Source: Sphingomonas citricola
GTDB taxonomy: Bacteria > Pseudomonadota > Alphaproteobacteria > Sphingomonadales > Sphingomonadaceae
Assembly: GCF_019429535.1 (NCBI RefSeq)
Contig: NZ_JAHXZM010000002.1
Coordinates: 372,001 to 436,000, forward strand
Direction of reading: 5' to 3'
DNA: 64,000 nt
Shown: in pieces, positions 26,787 through 36,712 of the stretch
Position numbering within the stretch: position 1 is the first letter of the stretch
Layout: every line of letters begins with the position of its first letter
Program-made: the position numbers and the translations under genes
The notes under the pieces: generated by a model
Seen by the model: the letters and a program-made list of their open reading frames with translations, nothing else
The model's database searches: none
Told to the model about the DNA's origin: nothing

Positions 26787-27449
26787 GTGCCGCTTCGCTC
26801 GAACCGCCTGCCACTCACCCTGCTTCTCGCCGCGAGCGGGGCCCTGGCGGGATGCGCCAAGTCGGGCGAGATCGACGTGACGGGCGGCGCCGCCGGCATC
26901 ACCTCGGTCCGCTCGGCCTGTCCGGTGGTCGGCGTGCCCGCGGGGACGGGCGACGTGACCGTGTTCAATCCGGCCAACAGCACCGACGCGAGCGCGATCG
27001 ACGTGACTGCCGCGATCAGCAACGTGCGCTCGACCTGCAACGACGCGAGCGACGACATCCAGACGACCGTCACCTTCGACGTGCGCGCGCGGCGGACGCA
27101 GACCGCGGGGGCGCGCGACGTGACGTTGCCGTATTTCATCGCGATCACGCGCGGCGGCAATTCGGTCGTGTCGAAGCGGATCGGCGGCGTCGCGCTCCAC
27201 TGGGACGCGGGGCAGGCGGTCGCGACCGCGAACCCGCAGGCGACCACGATCGTGTCGCGCGCGCTGGCGACCGTGCCACAGGAAATCCGCGACAAGCTGA
27301 CGCGCAAGCGCAAGGCGGGCGACGAGGACGCGGCGGTCGATCCGCTGTCGCAGCCCGAGGTGCGCCAGGCGGTGCTGTCGGCGACGTTCGAGGCGCTGGT
27401 CGGCTTCCAGCTGACGCAGGACCAGTTACGCTACAACGCCACGCGCTGA
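26787..27449 (+). CDS. Putative lipoprotein of unknown function
   Basis: This encodes 220 residues from a GTG at 26787, chosen because it begins a proper lipoprotein signal ([24 protein letters not shown], lipobox LAGC) and has AGGA upstream; the frame is open from 26664 but the added part is not signal-like. The mature part has beta-rich stretches ([34 protein letters not shown]), two further Cys, and a basic helical C-terminus (REIRDKL-type, TRKRKAGDE). I do not recognise a named domain. It is divergent from ispH and probably anchored in the outer membrane. Confidence 0.75.
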   Translation: MPLRSNRLPLTLLLAASGALAGCAKSGEIDVTGGAAGITSVRSACPVVGVPAGTGDVTVFNPANSTDASAIDVTAAISNVRSTCNDASDDIQTTVTFDVRARRTQTAGARDVTLPYFIAITRGGNSVVSKRIGGVALHWDAGQAVATANPQATTIVSRALATVPQEIRDKLTRKRKAGDEDAAVDPLSQPEVRQAVLSATFEALVGFQLTQDQLRYNATR

Positions 27450-27498
27450 CCTTTCCCACACGGTTGCGGGGATAACGCGGGCGTCGGGGAGAGTGGCC

Positions 27499-27930
27499 AT
27501 GCCGGTCGTCAGCGTCACGCGCCTGCGTATCCGATCGTGGCGGTTCATGCCGCGTTTCGTGATCCACACGCTCGGTACGACTCGCCAGGTGCGCGGCAGC
27601 GACGGGTTCCTGGGTGGGGCGCTGCTGCCCGACCGGCGGCGCGCGTTCTGGACGATGACGCTGTGGGACGATGGTGCCGCGATGAAGCGTTACATGACGA
27701 GCGGCGCGCATCTGCGGGCGATGCCGTTGCTGCTCGACTGGTGCGACGAGGCGAGCGTCGTGCGCTGGACGCAGGACACGGCGGTGCCGCCCGACTGGCG
27801 CGAGGCCGATCGGCGGATGCGCGCCGACGGTCGCGCGTCGAAGCTCCGTCACCCCGCTCCGACGCACGCGTCGATCGATTATGCCGCGCCGCGGCTGTCG
27901 CGCAGCGTCGCCCTGGTGCGGGCGCGGTGA
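27499..27930 (+). CDS. Dimeric alpha-beta barrel (monooxygenase-like/DUF3291-type) protein
   Basis: This encodes 143 residues from ATG 27499 with GGGGAG 7 bases upstream. The pattern VVSVTRLRIRSWRFMPRFV, then FLGGALLPDRRRAFWTMTLWDD, then a helix AAMKRYMTSGAHLRAMPLL is that of small ferredoxin-like barrels (ABM/DUF3291, spheroidene-monooxygenase-like). Such proteins can be quinol or haem monooxygenases, but here a substrate cannot be assigned. It ends 85 bases before the glycine riboswitch, so readthrough into gcv is possible. Confidence 0.7.
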   Translation: MPVVSVTRLRIRSWRFMPRFVIHTLGTTRQVRGSDGFLGGALLPDRRRAFWTMTLWDDGAAMKRYMTSGAHLRAMPLLLDWCDEASVVRWTQDTAVPPDWREADRRMRADGRASKLRHPAPTHASIDYAAPRLSRSVALVRAR

Positions 27931-28014
27931 GGATGTTCGTGGCCGATTGACACGCCCGAGGCGCGGCGGCAGAGCGGCGCGCGTCGACGCGGGGGACTTT
28001 TCCTCGCGTGGGCG

Positions 28015-28213
28015 GCGCGGGAGAGTGCGGCCGGCCTTTCAGGCAAGGATCGCCGCCGAAGGAGCAACCACCCCGGAATCTCTCAGGCAGCAGGGACCGC
28101 GCAGCCTTACCGACACTCTGGAAAGCGGTTGCGCCGTTCACCCGGCGCGATCCACCGAAGGGGTAATCCCGCGAAAGCGGCGAGAAAGCTCTCAGGTTCC
28201 GTGACAGAGGGGG
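28015..28213 (+). ncRNA. Tandem glycine riboswitch upstream of gcvT
   Basis: Two glycine aptamers stand in series. The first has GCGCGGGAGAG (28015-), the conserved GCCGAAGGAGCAA, AATCTCTCAGGC and a closing AGGGACCG. The second runs from ACTCTGGAAAGC (28115-) through CACCGAAGGGGTAAT and AAGCTCTCAGG to ACAGAGGGGG (28213). The CTCTGGA/ACAGAGG ends form the second P1 stem. This class turns gcv operons on when glycine is abundant. It lies 56 bases before the gcvT start. Confidence 0.92.
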
Positions 28214-28269
28214 ACATGATCGTCGGACGAGCAGTTCGTGCGTCGACACCCTCGCGTCAGGAAGCCGTG

Positions 28270-29424
28270 ATGAGCGACAAGATCCAACCCACCAATGGCG
28301 CATCGGATGACGATGGAGTCGTCATCGAAACGCTGACGCTCCCGCTCGACGCGTGGCACCGCGCGCGCGGCGGCCGCATGGTCGAGTTCGCCGGCTATCA
28401 CATGCCCGTCCAGTACGAAGGAATCATGGCCGAGCACCTCTGGACGCGTGAGAGCGCCGGGCTGTTCGACGTCAGCCACATGGGGCAATTGTCGATCACG
28501 GGCGAGGGCGTCGTCGCGGCGCTCGAGGCATTGCTGCCCGCCGAGATCGAGCGCCTGCCGTTCAACAAGGCACGTTACTCGCTGCTGCTGAACGAGGAAG
28601 GCGGCGTGCTCGACGACCTGATGCTCACGCGTCAGGCAGAGGACCGCGTCTACATAGTCGTCAACGGCGCGACCAAGTACGACGACGTGGCGCACATGAT
28701 CGAGCACCTGCCCGACGACGTGACGATCAATCTGATGGAAGATCACGCGCTGCTCGCGGTGCAGGGGCCGAAGGCGGTCGACGCGGTGTCGCGGCTGATC
28801 CCCGGCGTCGAAGCGCTGACCTTCATGCAGGCGGGCGCGTTCCAGTGGGAAGGCCACGACCTCTGGCTCAGCCGCTCGGGCTATACCGGTGAGGACGGTT
28901 ACGAGATCTCGCTTCCGGCCGAGGCGGCGGAGGCGTTCGCCGACGCGCTGCTCGAACAGCCCGAGGTGAAGCCGATCGGCCTCGGCGCACGCGACTCGCT
29001 GCGCCTTGAGGCGGGGCTGCCGCTCTACGGCCACGACCTCGATCCCGAGACGACGCCGGTGATGGCCGACCTCGGCTTCGCCTTGTGGAAGCGCCGCCGC
29101 GAGGCAGCGGACTTTCCGGGTGCGACACGCATCCTTGCCGAGCGCGAGCACGGCCCCGCGGTCAAGCGCGTCGGTTTGCTGGTCGAGGGGCGCCAGCCGG
29201 TGCGCGAGGGCGCGAGCGTCGTCGGCGACGACGGCGCAGTGATCGGGCGCGTGACCAGCGGCGGTTTCGCGCCCAGCGTCGGCGCACCGATCGCGATGGC
29301 CTATGTCCCGACCGAGCTCGCGACCGCCGGCACGGCTATCAGCCTCGTCCAGCGCGGCAAGGTCCACGCCGCGACCGTTGCCGCAATGCCGTTCGTTCCC
29401 CATCGTTACTACCGAGGAGCCTGA
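28270..29424 (+). CDS. gcvT: Glycine cleavage system T protein (aminomethyltransferase)
   Basis: Transfers the methylene group from the aminomethyl-lipoyl H protein to tetrahydrofolate, releasing ammonia. It is 384 residues from ATG 28270 ([10 protein letters not shown], with AGGA 7 bases upstream). An earlier ATG at 28216 directly abuts the riboswitch P1 stem (GAGGGGGAC) and would add 18 residues. Family motifs: [36 protein letters not shown] and [19 protein letters not shown]. It is controlled by the riboswitch. Confidence 0.95.
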   Translation: MSDKIQPTNGASDDDGVVIETLTLPLDAWHRARGGRMVEFAGYHMPVQYEGIMAEHLWTRESAGLFDVSHMGQLSITGEGVVAALEALLPAEIERLPFNKARYSLLLNEEGGVLDDLMLTRQAEDRVYIVVNGATKYDDVAHMIEHLPDDVTINLMEDHALLAVQGPKAVDAVSRLIPGVEALTFMQAGAFQWEGHDLWLSRSGYTGEDGYEISLPAEAAEAFADALLEQPEVKPIGLGARDSLRLEAGLPLYGHDLDPETTPVMADLGFALWKRRREAADFPGATRILAEREHGPAVKRVGLLVEGRQPVREGASVVGDDGAVIGRVTSGGFAPSVGAPIAMAYVPTELATAGTAISLVQRGKVHAATVAAMPFVPHRYYRGA

Positions 29425-29428
29425 TCCC

Positions 29429-29800
29429 ATGAGCCGTTATTTCACGCAGGACCACGAGTGGATCGACGTCGACGGCGAGACCGGCACCGTCGGCATCTCC
29501 GACTATGCGCAGAGCCAGCTCGGCGACATCGTGTTCGTCGAGGTGCCCGAGGAGGGCAAGTCGCTTTCGAAGGGTGACGACGCCGCCGTGGTCGAGAGCG
29601 TCAAGGCCGCGTCCGATGTCTACGCGCCCGTGTCGGGCACCGTGATCGAGGGCAATGTTGCGCTCGCCGACGATTCCTCGCTGGTGAATTCCGATCCCGA
29701 GGGCGAGGGCTGGTTCTTCAAGATCACGCTCGCCGACGCGTCCGAGCTCGACCAGTTGATGGACGAGCAGGCCTATGCGGCGTTCGTCGAGAAGCTCTAA
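29429..29800 (+). CDS. gcvH: Glycine cleavage system H protein
   Basis: This 123-residue lipoyl carrier shuttles the aminomethyl intermediate between P, T and L proteins. The lipoylated lysine is Lys59 in [15 protein letters not shown]. The N-terminus ([20 protein letters not shown]) and C-terminus ([12 protein letters not shown]) are standard. GAGGAG lies 9 bases before ATG 29429, and the gene starts 4 bases after the gcvT stop. Confidence 0.96.
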   Translation: MSRYFTQDHEWIDVDGETGTVGISDYAQSQLGDIVFVEVPEEGKSLSKGDDAAVVESVKAASDVYAPVSGTVIEGNVALADDSSLVNSDPEGEGWFFKITLADASELDQLMDEQAYAAFVEKL

Positions 29801-29845
29801 CGATTGTCCCGCCGCCCGGCGACGGGCGGCGTGCAAGGAACTGCC

Positions 29846-31204
29846 ATGCGCTACCTACCGCTCACCGAACATGATCGCCGCGACATGCTGTCCGTCATCG
29901 GCGCCGGATCGATCGACGACCTGTTCGTCGACGTGCCCGAGGCCGCACGGCTCGACGGGCCGGTCCGCGACCTGCCGAATCACGCCAGCGAGCTGAGCGT
30001 CGAGCGGCACATGACCGCGCTCGCGCGCAAGAACACGGTGGCGGGCGAGGTGCCGTTCTTCCTCGGCGCGGGCGCGTATCGCCACCACGTCCCGGCGAGC
30101 GTCGATCACCTGATCCAGCGCGGCGAGTTCCTGACCGCCTATACGCCCTACCAGCCCGAGATCGCGCAGGGCACGCTGCAGATGCTGTTCGAGTTTCAGA
30201 CGCAGGTCGCGCGTCTGCTCGGCACCGATGTCGCGAACGCCAGCATGTACGACGGCTCGACCGCGTGCTGGGAAGCGATCGGCATGGCGCGCCGCATCAC
30301 CAAGCGCGGAGAGGTGGTGCTTTCGTCCGGTCTACACCCGCACTATGTTTCGGTTGCGCAAACGATGGCGAAATACACGGGCGACCAGCTCGTTTATTCG
30401 ACGCCTAACTTGGATGACGCCGGCGATTTTGCATCGCTACTCGATTACGTCGACGGCGATACGTCGTGCGTCGTGGTGCAATATCCCGACATCCTCGGCC
30501 GCATCGCGGACCTGAAACCGCTCGCCGACGCGTGCCACGCCAACAAGGCGCTGCTGATCGCGGTGGTGACCGAGCCGGTCGCGCTGGGTGCGATCCGCAG
30601 CCCCGGCGAGATGGACGCCGATATCGTCGTCGGCGAGGGCCAGTCGCTCGGCGTCGGCCTGCAGTTCGGCGGGCCCTACGTCGGGTTGTTCGGCTGCAAG
30701 GAGAAATATGTCCGCCAGATGCCGGGGCGCCTGTGCGGCGAGACCGTCGATGCGGACGGCCGCCGCGGCTTCGTGCTGACGCTGTCGACGCGCGAGCAGC
30801 ATATTCGACGCGAGAAGGCGACCAGCAACATCTGCACCAACTCAGGGCTGTGCGCACTCGCCTTCTCGATCCACATGACGCTGCTGGGTGAGGCGGGCTT
30901 GCGGCAGTTGGCGGCGACCAATCACGCGAACGCGGTCGCGGCGGCGGAGCGGCTGGCGCAGGTGCCGGGCGTCAACCTCGTCAACGACACCTTCTTCAAC
31001 GAGTTCACGCTCGATCTGGGTCGCGAGGCGCGGCCGATCGTACGCGCGCTCGCCGAGCGCGGCGTGCTCGCGGGCGTGTCGCTCGGGCGGCTCTATCCGG
31101 GCGAGGACGAGCTCGCCAACGGGCTGATCGTCGCGGTGACCGAGACGGTGACGCGAGAGGATATCGATGCGCTGGCGACCGCGCTTGAGGAGGTGTTGGC
31201 ATGA
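29846..31204 (+). CDS. gcvPA: Glycine dehydrogenase (decarboxylating) subunit 1
   Basis: This 452-residue N-terminal half of a split P protein binds glycine with subunit 2 and releases CO2. It starts [15 protein letters not shown], with AAGGA 8 bases upstream of ATG 29846. Motifs: [44 protein letters not shown] and the [15 protein letters not shown] segment. The split (two-gene) P protein differs from the fused form of E. coli. The stop overlaps gcvPB (ATGA). Confidence 0.95.
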   Translation: MRYLPLTEHDRRDMLSVIGAGSIDDLFVDVPEAARLDGPVRDLPNHASELSVERHMTALARKNTVAGEVPFFLGAGAYRHHVPASVDHLIQRGEFLTAYTPYQPEIAQGTLQMLFEFQTQVARLLGTDVANASMYDGSTACWEAIGMARRITKRGEVVLSSGLHPHYVSVAQTMAKYTGDQLVYSTPNLDDAGDFASLLDYVDGDTSCVVVQYPDILGRIADLKPLADACHANKALLIAVVTEPVALGAIRSPGEMDADIVVGEGQSLGVGLQFGGPYVGLFGCKEKYVRQMPGRLCGETVDADGRRGFVLTLSTREQHIRREKATSNICTNSGLCALAFSIHMTLLGEAGLRQLAATNHANAVAAAERLAQVPGVNLVNDTFFNEFTLDLGREARPIVRALAERGVLAGVSLGRLYPGEDELANGLIVAVTETVTREDIDALATALEEVLA

Positions 31205-32775
31205 GCATCAACCAGAGCGGCTGGCGGCCCGAGATGACCGTCAAGGGCACCGATACCGCCGCCCCGACCTTCACCGGCAACAAGGCGCTGATGCTGGAAG
31301 AGGCGCTGATCTTCGAGATCGGTTCGAGCGAGACGACGGGCGTCGAGGTGGCGGAGCCCGTCGCCGCGACGTCGCGCTTCGGCGACCTCGCGCGTACCGC
31401 ACCGATCGGTCTGCCCGGCCTGTCGGAGCCCGAGACGGTGCGCCACTACACCCGGCTCAGCCGGCAGAATTACGCGATCGACCTGGGACTGTTCCCGCTC
31501 GGTTCGTGCACCATGAAGCACAACCCGCGCCTGAACGAGAAGATGGCGCGGCTGTCCGGCTTCGCCGACGTCCACCCGCTCCAGCCGATCGACACGGTGC
31601 AGGGCGCGCTGGGCGTGATCCATCAACTTGCGCACTGGCTCGTCACACTGACGGGCATGCACTCGGTCGCGATGAGCCCCAAGGCGGGCGCGCACGGCGA
31701 GCTGTGCGGCATCCTCGCGATCAAGGCCGCGCTGGAAGCGAAGGGCGAGGGGCAGCGCCGCATCATCCTGGTGCCCGAGAGCGCGCACGGCACCAACCCC
31801 GCGACTGCGGCCTTCGCGGGCTTCGCGGTCGAGGACATCCCCGCCACCGCCGACGGGCGTGTCGACACCAATGCGCTGATCGCGCGGCTGGGGCCCGACG
31901 TCGCGGGCGTAATGATCACCAACCCCAACACCTGCGGGCTGTTCGAGCGTGATCTGAAGACGATCAGCGACGCGGTCCACGCGGCGGGCGGTTACGTCTA
32001 CTGCGACGGCGCGAACTTCAACGCGATTGTCGGGCGCGTGCGTCCGGGCGACCTGGGCGTCGATGCGATGCACATCAACCTGCACAAGACCTTCTCGACG
32101 CCGCACGGCGGCGGCGGGCCGGGTTCGGGGCCGGTGGTTTTCTCCGAGCGGCTGACCGCGTTCGCGCCGCTCCCCTTCGTCGAGGAGCAGGACGGGCGCT
32201 TCGAGCTCGTTGAGGAAGAGAATGCGGGCGAGCACCACGCGCAGAGCTTCGGCCGCATGGTCGCGTTCCACGGCCAGATGGGCATGTTCACGCGCGCGCT
32301 GACCTACATCCTCAGCCACGGCGCCGACGGTCTGCGCCAGGTGGCGGAGGATGCGGTGCTGAACGCCAACTACGTGCTGCGCAGCCTGGAGGACGTGCTC
32401 GACGCGCCGTTCGGCAAGGCGGGACCGTGCATGCACGAGGCGCTGTTCTCGGACGCGAACCTGGCGGACGGCTTCTCGACGCTCGACGTCGCCAAGGGGC
32501 TGATCGACGAGGGGTTCCACCCGATGACGGTGTATTTCCCGCTCGTCGTCCACGGCGCGATGCTGGTCGAGCCGACCGAGACCGAATCGAAGGCGGCGCT
32601 CGACCAGTTCATCGGCGCGCTGCGCTCGGTCGCCGAGCGCGCGAAGGCGGGTGACGCGGGCTTGAAGAGTGCGCCGCACTTCGCGCCGCGTGCGCGGCTC
32701 GACGAGACGCTCGCCGCGCGCAAGCCCAAGCTGGTGTGGAAGGAGCCCGCTCCGGTCGCACAAGCTGCGGAGTAG
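31201..32775 (+). CDS. gcvPB: Glycine dehydrogenase (decarboxylating) subunit 2
   Basis: This is the 524-residue PLP-bearing half of the P protein. The cofactor lysine is in [20 protein letters not shown]. Other signatures are [28 protein letters not shown] and [11 protein letters not shown]. It completes gcvT-H-PA-PB; the shared L protein (lpd) is not in the window. No clear terminator follows. Confidence 0.95.
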   Translation: MSINQSGWRPEMTVKGTDTAAPTFTGNKALMLEEALIFEIGSSETTGVEVAEPVAATSRFGDLARTAPIGLPGLSEPETVRHYTRLSRQNYAIDLGLFPLGSCTMKHNPRLNEKMARLSGFADVHPLQPIDTVQGALGVIHQLAHWLVTLTGMHSVAMSPKAGAHGELCGILAIKAALEAKGEGQRRIILVPESAHGTNPATAAFAGFAVEDIPATADGRVDTNALIARLGPDVAGVMITNPNTCGLFERDLKTISDAVHAAGGYVYCDGANFNAIVGRVRPGDLGVDAMHINLHKTFSTPHGGGGPGSGPVVFSERLTAFAPLPFVEEQDGRFELVEEENAGEHHAQSFGRMVAFHGQMGMFTRALTYILSHGADGLRQVAEDAVLNANYVLRSLEDVLDAPFGKAGPCMHEALFSDANLADGFSTLDVAKGLIDEGFHPMTVYFPLVVHGAMLVEPTETESKAALDQFIGALRSVAERAKAGDAGLKSAPHFAPRARLDETLAARKPKLVWKEPAPVAQAAE

Positions 32776-32776
32776 G

Positions 32777-32968
32777 TTAGTCGATCTCCGCCGCCGCGCC
32801 GCCGATCAGCGGTCGCGGCGCAGGGTCGGGCGTGACCGGCGCGGCGGCGCTGCCCGGATTATCCGGGCGGCGCGGTGGGCGGCGTCGCTGTCCGCTACCC
32901 GCGCGAAGAACTGCCGCGATCCGCAGCGCGAGGCTTTTTACACGGGCCCTTCGGTCAGGAGCGGGCAT
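32777..32968 (-). CDS. Small basic hypothetical protein
   Basis: This is a 63-residue ORF ending 2 bases beyond the gcvPB stop on the opposite strand. It is supported mainly by an excellent GAGGAG ribosome site 6 bases before its ATG. The N-terminal half is basic (MPAPDRRARVKSLALRIAAV), with a short amphipathic helix; the rest is Pro/Ala-rich and looks disordered. No family recognised, and it could be chance. Confidence 0.45.
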   Translation of the reverse strand: MPAPDRRARVKSLALRIAAVLRAGSGQRRRPPRRPDNPGSAAAPVTPDPAPRPLIGGAAAEID

Positions 32969-33034
32969 CGTTATCTCCTCGGTGAGTCAGGTGACTAGTA
33001 CACCGTCATCGCCCTACGCGGAAGCGGTCCTTCG

Positions 33035-33295
33035 TCACAGCGCGGTAGCGAAGGAGATCGCGCCGAGCAGCACGCCCGGCGCGTTGGCGAGGACGATCGG
33101 CCAGTCGCGCCGCGGCCGGCGCAAGGAACCGTAGGCAACCCACAGGCTGCAATTGACCATGGTCGCCAGCGGCTGGATCAGCGAGCCCTTCTCGCCCGCG
33201 AGGTTGAGCTGGATCTGGTCGATATAGGACAGATACATCGCGACCGCGGTGGCGGTCGCGACCCAGCCCAGGATACGCAAATGTCTGTCGTGCAT
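33035..33295 (-). CDS. SemiSWEET-type sugar transporter
   Basis: This encodes 86 residues with three transmembrane helices forming a single PQ-loop/MtN3 repeat: GWVATATAVAMYLSYIDQIQ, then SLIQPLATMVNCSLWVAYGS with the conserved Asn-Trp pair, then DWPIVLANAPGVLLGAI with the conserved Asn. SemiSWEETs dimerise to form a facilitative sugar pore. The usual PQ of helix 1 reads YIDQI here. It is short and complete, with GGAAAGG close to the ATG. Confidence 0.8.
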   Translation of the reverse strand: MHDRHLRILGWVATATAVAMYLSYIDQIQLNLAGEKGSLIQPLATMVNCSLWVAYGSLRRPRRDWPIVLANAPGVLLGAISFATAL

Positions 33296-33356
33296 TCCTT
33301 TCCAAGCGCGTGAGGCGCGGCTTTCGTTTCGCGTGCCGCACGACTAGCCTGCCGGA

Positions 33357-33857
33357 ATGAACGACGCGTCTGCCAACTGGATCAGCTACGCCGTCACCTT
33401 CGCGGTCCTGGCGGGCGTGATCGCGTTCCGGTGGAAACGGATGAGCCGCGCGCGGCCGCTGAAGCTCGAATGGTTGTGGGTGCTGCCCGCGTTCTACGCA
33501 GCCTTGTGCATCGTGCTCTACGCGCAGCACCCGCCGCGCGGGGACGCGTGGCTGTTCTGCGCGGCTGCGGCGGGGCCGGGCGCGTTGCTCGGATGGCAGC
33601 GCGGGCGGATGATGCGGATCGCGGTCGACCCCGATACCCACGCGCTCAACCAGACCGGATCGCCCGCCGCATTGCTGTTCATCGTCGCGCTGGTCGCGGC
33701 GCGTAGCGGTGCGCGGGCGGTGGTGGAGCGCGGCGGCTGGGGGATCGATCCGTTCGTCGTCACCGACGTGCTGATGGCGATGGCGCTGGGGCTGTTCGCC
33801 GCGATGCGCGTCGAGATGTTCCTGCGCGGGCGACGGCTGCTCGTGGGCGCGCGCTAG
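33357..33857 (+). CDS. CcdC/DUF1453-like membrane protein
   Basis: This encodes 166 residues with four to five transmembrane helices: ISYAVTFAVLAGVIAFRW, LEWLWVLPAFYAALCIVLYA, a loop with GWQRGRMMRIAVDPDTHALNQTGSP, then two more. The RxxRxxxDPxT loop fits the CcdC-like (DUF1453) family, once linked to cytochrome c maturation in Bacillus; the function in proteobacteria is unknown. The stop overlaps the convergent EamA gene by 4 bases. Confidence 0.75.
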   Translation: MNDASANWISYAVTFAVLAGVIAFRWKRMSRARPLKLEWLWVLPAFYAALCIVLYAQHPPRGDAWLFCAAAAGPGALLGWQRGRMMRIAVDPDTHALNQTGSPAALLFIVALVAARSGARAVVERGGWGIDPFVVTDVLMAMALGLFAAMRVEMFLRGRRLLVGAR

Positions 33858-34837
33858 GCGATCCCCTGCGCCACTGCCTGCCGCGTGTCGGCGCGGCGGC
33901 GGACATGTTCGCGCCAGACGATGTAGAGCCCCGAGGCGACGATCACCGGCGCGCCGACCCAGGTCGCGGGCGCGGGCAGCCGGTCGAACACCAGCCAGCC
34001 GAGCAAGGTCGCCCACAGCAGCGCGGTGTAATCCATCGGCACCACGGTCGAGACCGGGCCGAGCGTCAGCGAACGCGTCATCGCGATCTGCGCCGCGCCG
34101 CCGATCAACCCGATCCCGAGCAGGATCGCCCACACCATCGGCGCATGCGCCTGCGCCGCGAACGGGTAGGCGACGCCCAGCGGCACGAGCGACAGGCACG
34201 AGAACCAGAACACGGTGGTGAGCGGTGCCTCGGTGCGGCCGATCGTGCGCAGCAGGATCGAGACGGTCGCGGTTCCCGCCGCCGCGGCGAGCCCGGTCAG
34301 CGCCCCCGCGAGCGGGAATGCTGTTCCGCCCGGTTGCGCGACGATCAGCACCCCGACGAAGCCCGCGAACACCGCCGCCCAGCGCCGCCAGCCGGTCGGT
34401 TCGTGGAGCACCAGCGCGCCGAGCACGGTGGCGAAGATCGGCATCGAGAAGCCGATCGTCGTCGCTTCCGCCAGCGGCAGCATCGTCAGCGTCGCGAAGG
34501 TCAGCGCCATCGCCGCGAGCCCGAGCGTGGTACGCAGGACATGCGCGCCGAACCGCCGCGTCCTGAGACTAGCGATGCCCGGCCCGGCGGCGACCAGCCC
34601 GCCGACGAGCAGGGTCGCACCGAACTGCCGCCAGTACATGATCTCGGGCAGCGACGCTCCGCGCGCTTCGGCGAGCTTGATGCCGACGTTCATGAACGCG
34701 AACAGCAGGACGGACAGCAGCCGCAGCCCGATCGCGAGCAGGACGCGGTCGGTCGGGGGTGGGGGCGTAGCGGCGCGCACGTCGGCGTGCTTTGGGGAAA
34801 CACGCGGCGCGTGCAATCGCTTTCGTGACGGCGTCAC
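33854..34837 (-). CDS. EamA-type (DMT) membrane transporter
   Basis: This encodes 327 residues with about ten transmembrane helices after a 30-residue cytoplasmic N-terminus (MTPSRKRLHAPRVSPKHADV). The first EamA repeat includes EIMYWRQFGATLLVGG and FATLTMLPLAEATTIGFSMPIF; the second includes GPVSTVVPMDYTALLWA. This pattern resembles RhaT/S-adenosylmethionine-type DMT carriers, but the substrate is unassigned. It is a different subgroup from the EamA gene at 23205. Confidence 0.85.
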   Translation of the reverse strand: MTPSRKRLHAPRVSPKHADVRAATPPPPTDRVLLAIGLRLLSVLLFAFMNVGIKLAEARGASLPEIMYWRQFGATLLVGGLVAAGPGIASLRTRRFGAHVLRTTLGLAAMALTFATLTMLPLAEATTIGFSMPIFATVLGALVLHEPTGWRRWAAVFAGFVGVLIVAQPGGTAFPLAGALTGLAAAAGTATVSILLRTIGRTEAPLTTVFWFSCLSLVPLGVAYPFAAQAHAPMVWAILLGIGLIGGAAQIAMTRSLTLGPVSTVVPMDYTALLWATLLGWLVFDRLPAPATWVGAPVIVASGLYIVWREHVRRRADTRQAVAQGIA

Positions 34838-34974
34838 GCGAACGCGGCCAACGGCGCCGTTACCACCGGTGCGTCAGCGATCGCCCACCGGGGCCTGCGC
34901 GATGCGATGATCGTCACTCATCCTCCGCGGCGGCTCGGGCACCCGTCGCCCCTAGCCGCCGTCGCGCCCGGTCG

Positions 34975-36663
34975 TCACCGCGCGCAGGTGCTCGCCGCGC
35001 TCGAATCGAGGTCGAGGCACCGACCGTCGAGCCCGGAGACGGGCAGGTTGATCGTCGCGGCGAGCGTGGGGACGATGTCGACCGTCTCGACCGACAGCGG
35101 CTGCTCGAACCCAGCCATCCCCTTGCGCCAGAACATGATCGGCACGCGGCGGTCGTAGTCCCACGGCGAGCCGTGCGTCTCGACATAGCCCGGGCCGGGC
35201 TTGGCGATCGTGGTCACGCGCGGGCGTAGCAGGACGAGGAAGTCGCCCGAGCGGTCGGGATCGAACGACGCGCGCGCACGCTCGAGCAATGTCCACGTCT
35301 CGGGCGGCGTGGTCGGCATCGGCGTCGCGGCGATCTGCTGACGGGTCAGCGCGGCGGCGACCTGCGGCTGCGCAGCGAAGCGTTTGACGGCCTCCGCGAT
35401 CACCGCGGCGCGGCGTGCGGGCGCCACGTCGTCGGCGACGTAGACGTCACCCTCGCTCGCCAGCAGCACCGGGCCTGCAATTCCCATGTCGCGCCTGATC
35501 GCGGCGCCGATCGCCTTGGCGGTCACGTCGGCGTTGACGCGTGCCTCCATCGGCATCGCGCGCTGCTGCTGCCGCTCGGTCATGTCGTGTGCGCCGTGGT
35601 CGGCGGTCAGCACGACCTCGTAGTCGAGCCCCCATTGGTCGAGCTGCGCGAGGAACCCGCCGATCGTGTGGTCGAGCTCGTTCATCTGGATGCACATCTC
35701 CGACCCCTGCGTGCCGTTGGCGTGCCCGATATAGTCGGTCGCCGACGCACCGATCGCGATGATGTCGGTCTGTGCGCCGCGGCCGAGCTTCATGTCGCCG
35801 ATCAGCGCGGCGGCGAGCGCGAAGACCGCGCCGTCGCTAGCGGGCGAGGCACGGAACGCCTTGGCATCGCCCGCCTGCCGCTCGAACCGGCCGGTGCCGA
35901 GCACCTGGTCACCGACCTGTACGGGCATGGCGATCGAGCGGCAGAAGCCCGGCAGCTCGAGCCCCGCCTGCGGTTTCGCAAGCAACGCGGCCACCGCGGC
36001 GTTGGTCCGCTCGACCGCGGGGGGTGCCTTGCGGCCGGCGTAGGAGATGAAATTCTGCCCGCCCCAGAACCACAGTTCGTCGACCTTGTGCCCGCCCATC
36101 ATGATCGCGGCGCGGTCCTTGCCCGCGATCGAGACGACGCGCGTGCGCGGGTCGCGCGCCTTCATCATCTCGCCCAGCGTCGGCACTTTCAGATGGACGT
36201 CGCTCGGCACGTATTTCTCGTGGTCGCTGCCCGCCGCCGTCTCGTCCTCGGCGCAATAGACCTGCTTGTCCTCGCGCCCCGCGCGCTGGTTGATCCAGGT
36301 GTTGGCGACGATCCCGGTATGCGCGGGGCGCATGCCCGTCAGGATCGTCGAATGGCCGGGGCACGTCTCGGTCGCGGCATGGCTCTGATAGCCCGAGGGA
36401 AACACCGCACCCGTCAGCAGTCGCGCGAAGCCGTCGGTGAAATGGTTGCGATATTGCGCGAACAGGTCGGCGGAGAATTGATCGACCGAGATCGCGACGA
36501 TCAGCTTGGGCGGCGTGCGCGGTGCGGCAGGGGCGGCAGCCTCGTTCCTGGGCGCGACCACGGGTGCGGCGGGCGCACGCTCGCGCGCCTCGCGTGAGTT
36601 CTGCGCGGCGGCAGGAAGCGCGAGCGCGGAGGAGACGAGCAGCGCGGCGGCGAGGGCTTTCAT
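34975..36663 (-). CDS. phoK: PhoK-like secreted alkaline phosphatase
   Basis: This 562-residue protein has a signal peptide (MKALAAALLVSSALALPAAAQ) and an alkaline-phosphatase-superfamily domain of the nucleotide-pyrophosphatase-like type. Recalled from memory, it matches Sphingomonas PhoK along most of its length. The shared core includes PPKLIVAISVDQFSADLF with the first metal Asp (Asp61) and QSHAATETCPGHSTILTG with the Thr nucleophile (Thr100, PhoK Thr89). It also has GASATDYIGHANG, VLTADHGAHDM and THGSPWDYDRRVP with the remaining Asp/His zinc ligands. It hydrolyses phosphomonoesters in the periplasm or outside. ATG 36663 has AAGG upstream. Divergent from the DsbD-type gene, 49 bases apart. 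Confidence 0.9.
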   Translation of the reverse strand: MKALAAALLVSSALALPAAAQNSREARERAPAAPVVAPRNEAAAPAAPRTPPKLIVAISVDQFSADLFAQYRNHFTDGFARLLTGAVFPSGYQSHAATETCPGHSTILTGMRPAHTGIVANTWINQRAGREDKQVYCAEDETAAGSDHEKYVPSDVHLKVPTLGEMMKARDPRTRVVSIAGKDRAAIMMGGHKVDELWFWGGQNFISYAGRKAPPAVERTNAAVAALLAKPQAGLELPGFCRSIAMPVQVGDQVLGTGRFERQAGDAKAFRASPASDGAVFALAAALIGDMKLGRGAQTDIIAIGASATDYIGHANGTQGSEMCIQMNELDHTIGGFLAQLDQWGLDYEVVLTADHGAHDMTERQQQRAMPMEARVNADVTAKAIGAAIRRDMGIAGPVLLASEGDVYVADDVAPARRAAVIAEAVKRFAAQPQVAAALTRQQIAATPMPTTPPETWTLLERARASFDPDRSGDFLVLLRPRVTTIAKPGPGYVETHGSPWDYDRRVPIMFWRKGMAGFEQPLSVETVDIVPTLAATINLPVSGLDGRCLDLDSSAASTCAR

Positions 36664-36712
36664 GAGCAACCTTGATGCAAAGCGTGGACACGCGGGCTAT
36701 GAGCCGGGGTCG

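Noticed and set aside
27947-27952. TTGACA as a -35 box for the glycine riboswitch
   Set aside because: No convincing -10 sequence at the right distance.
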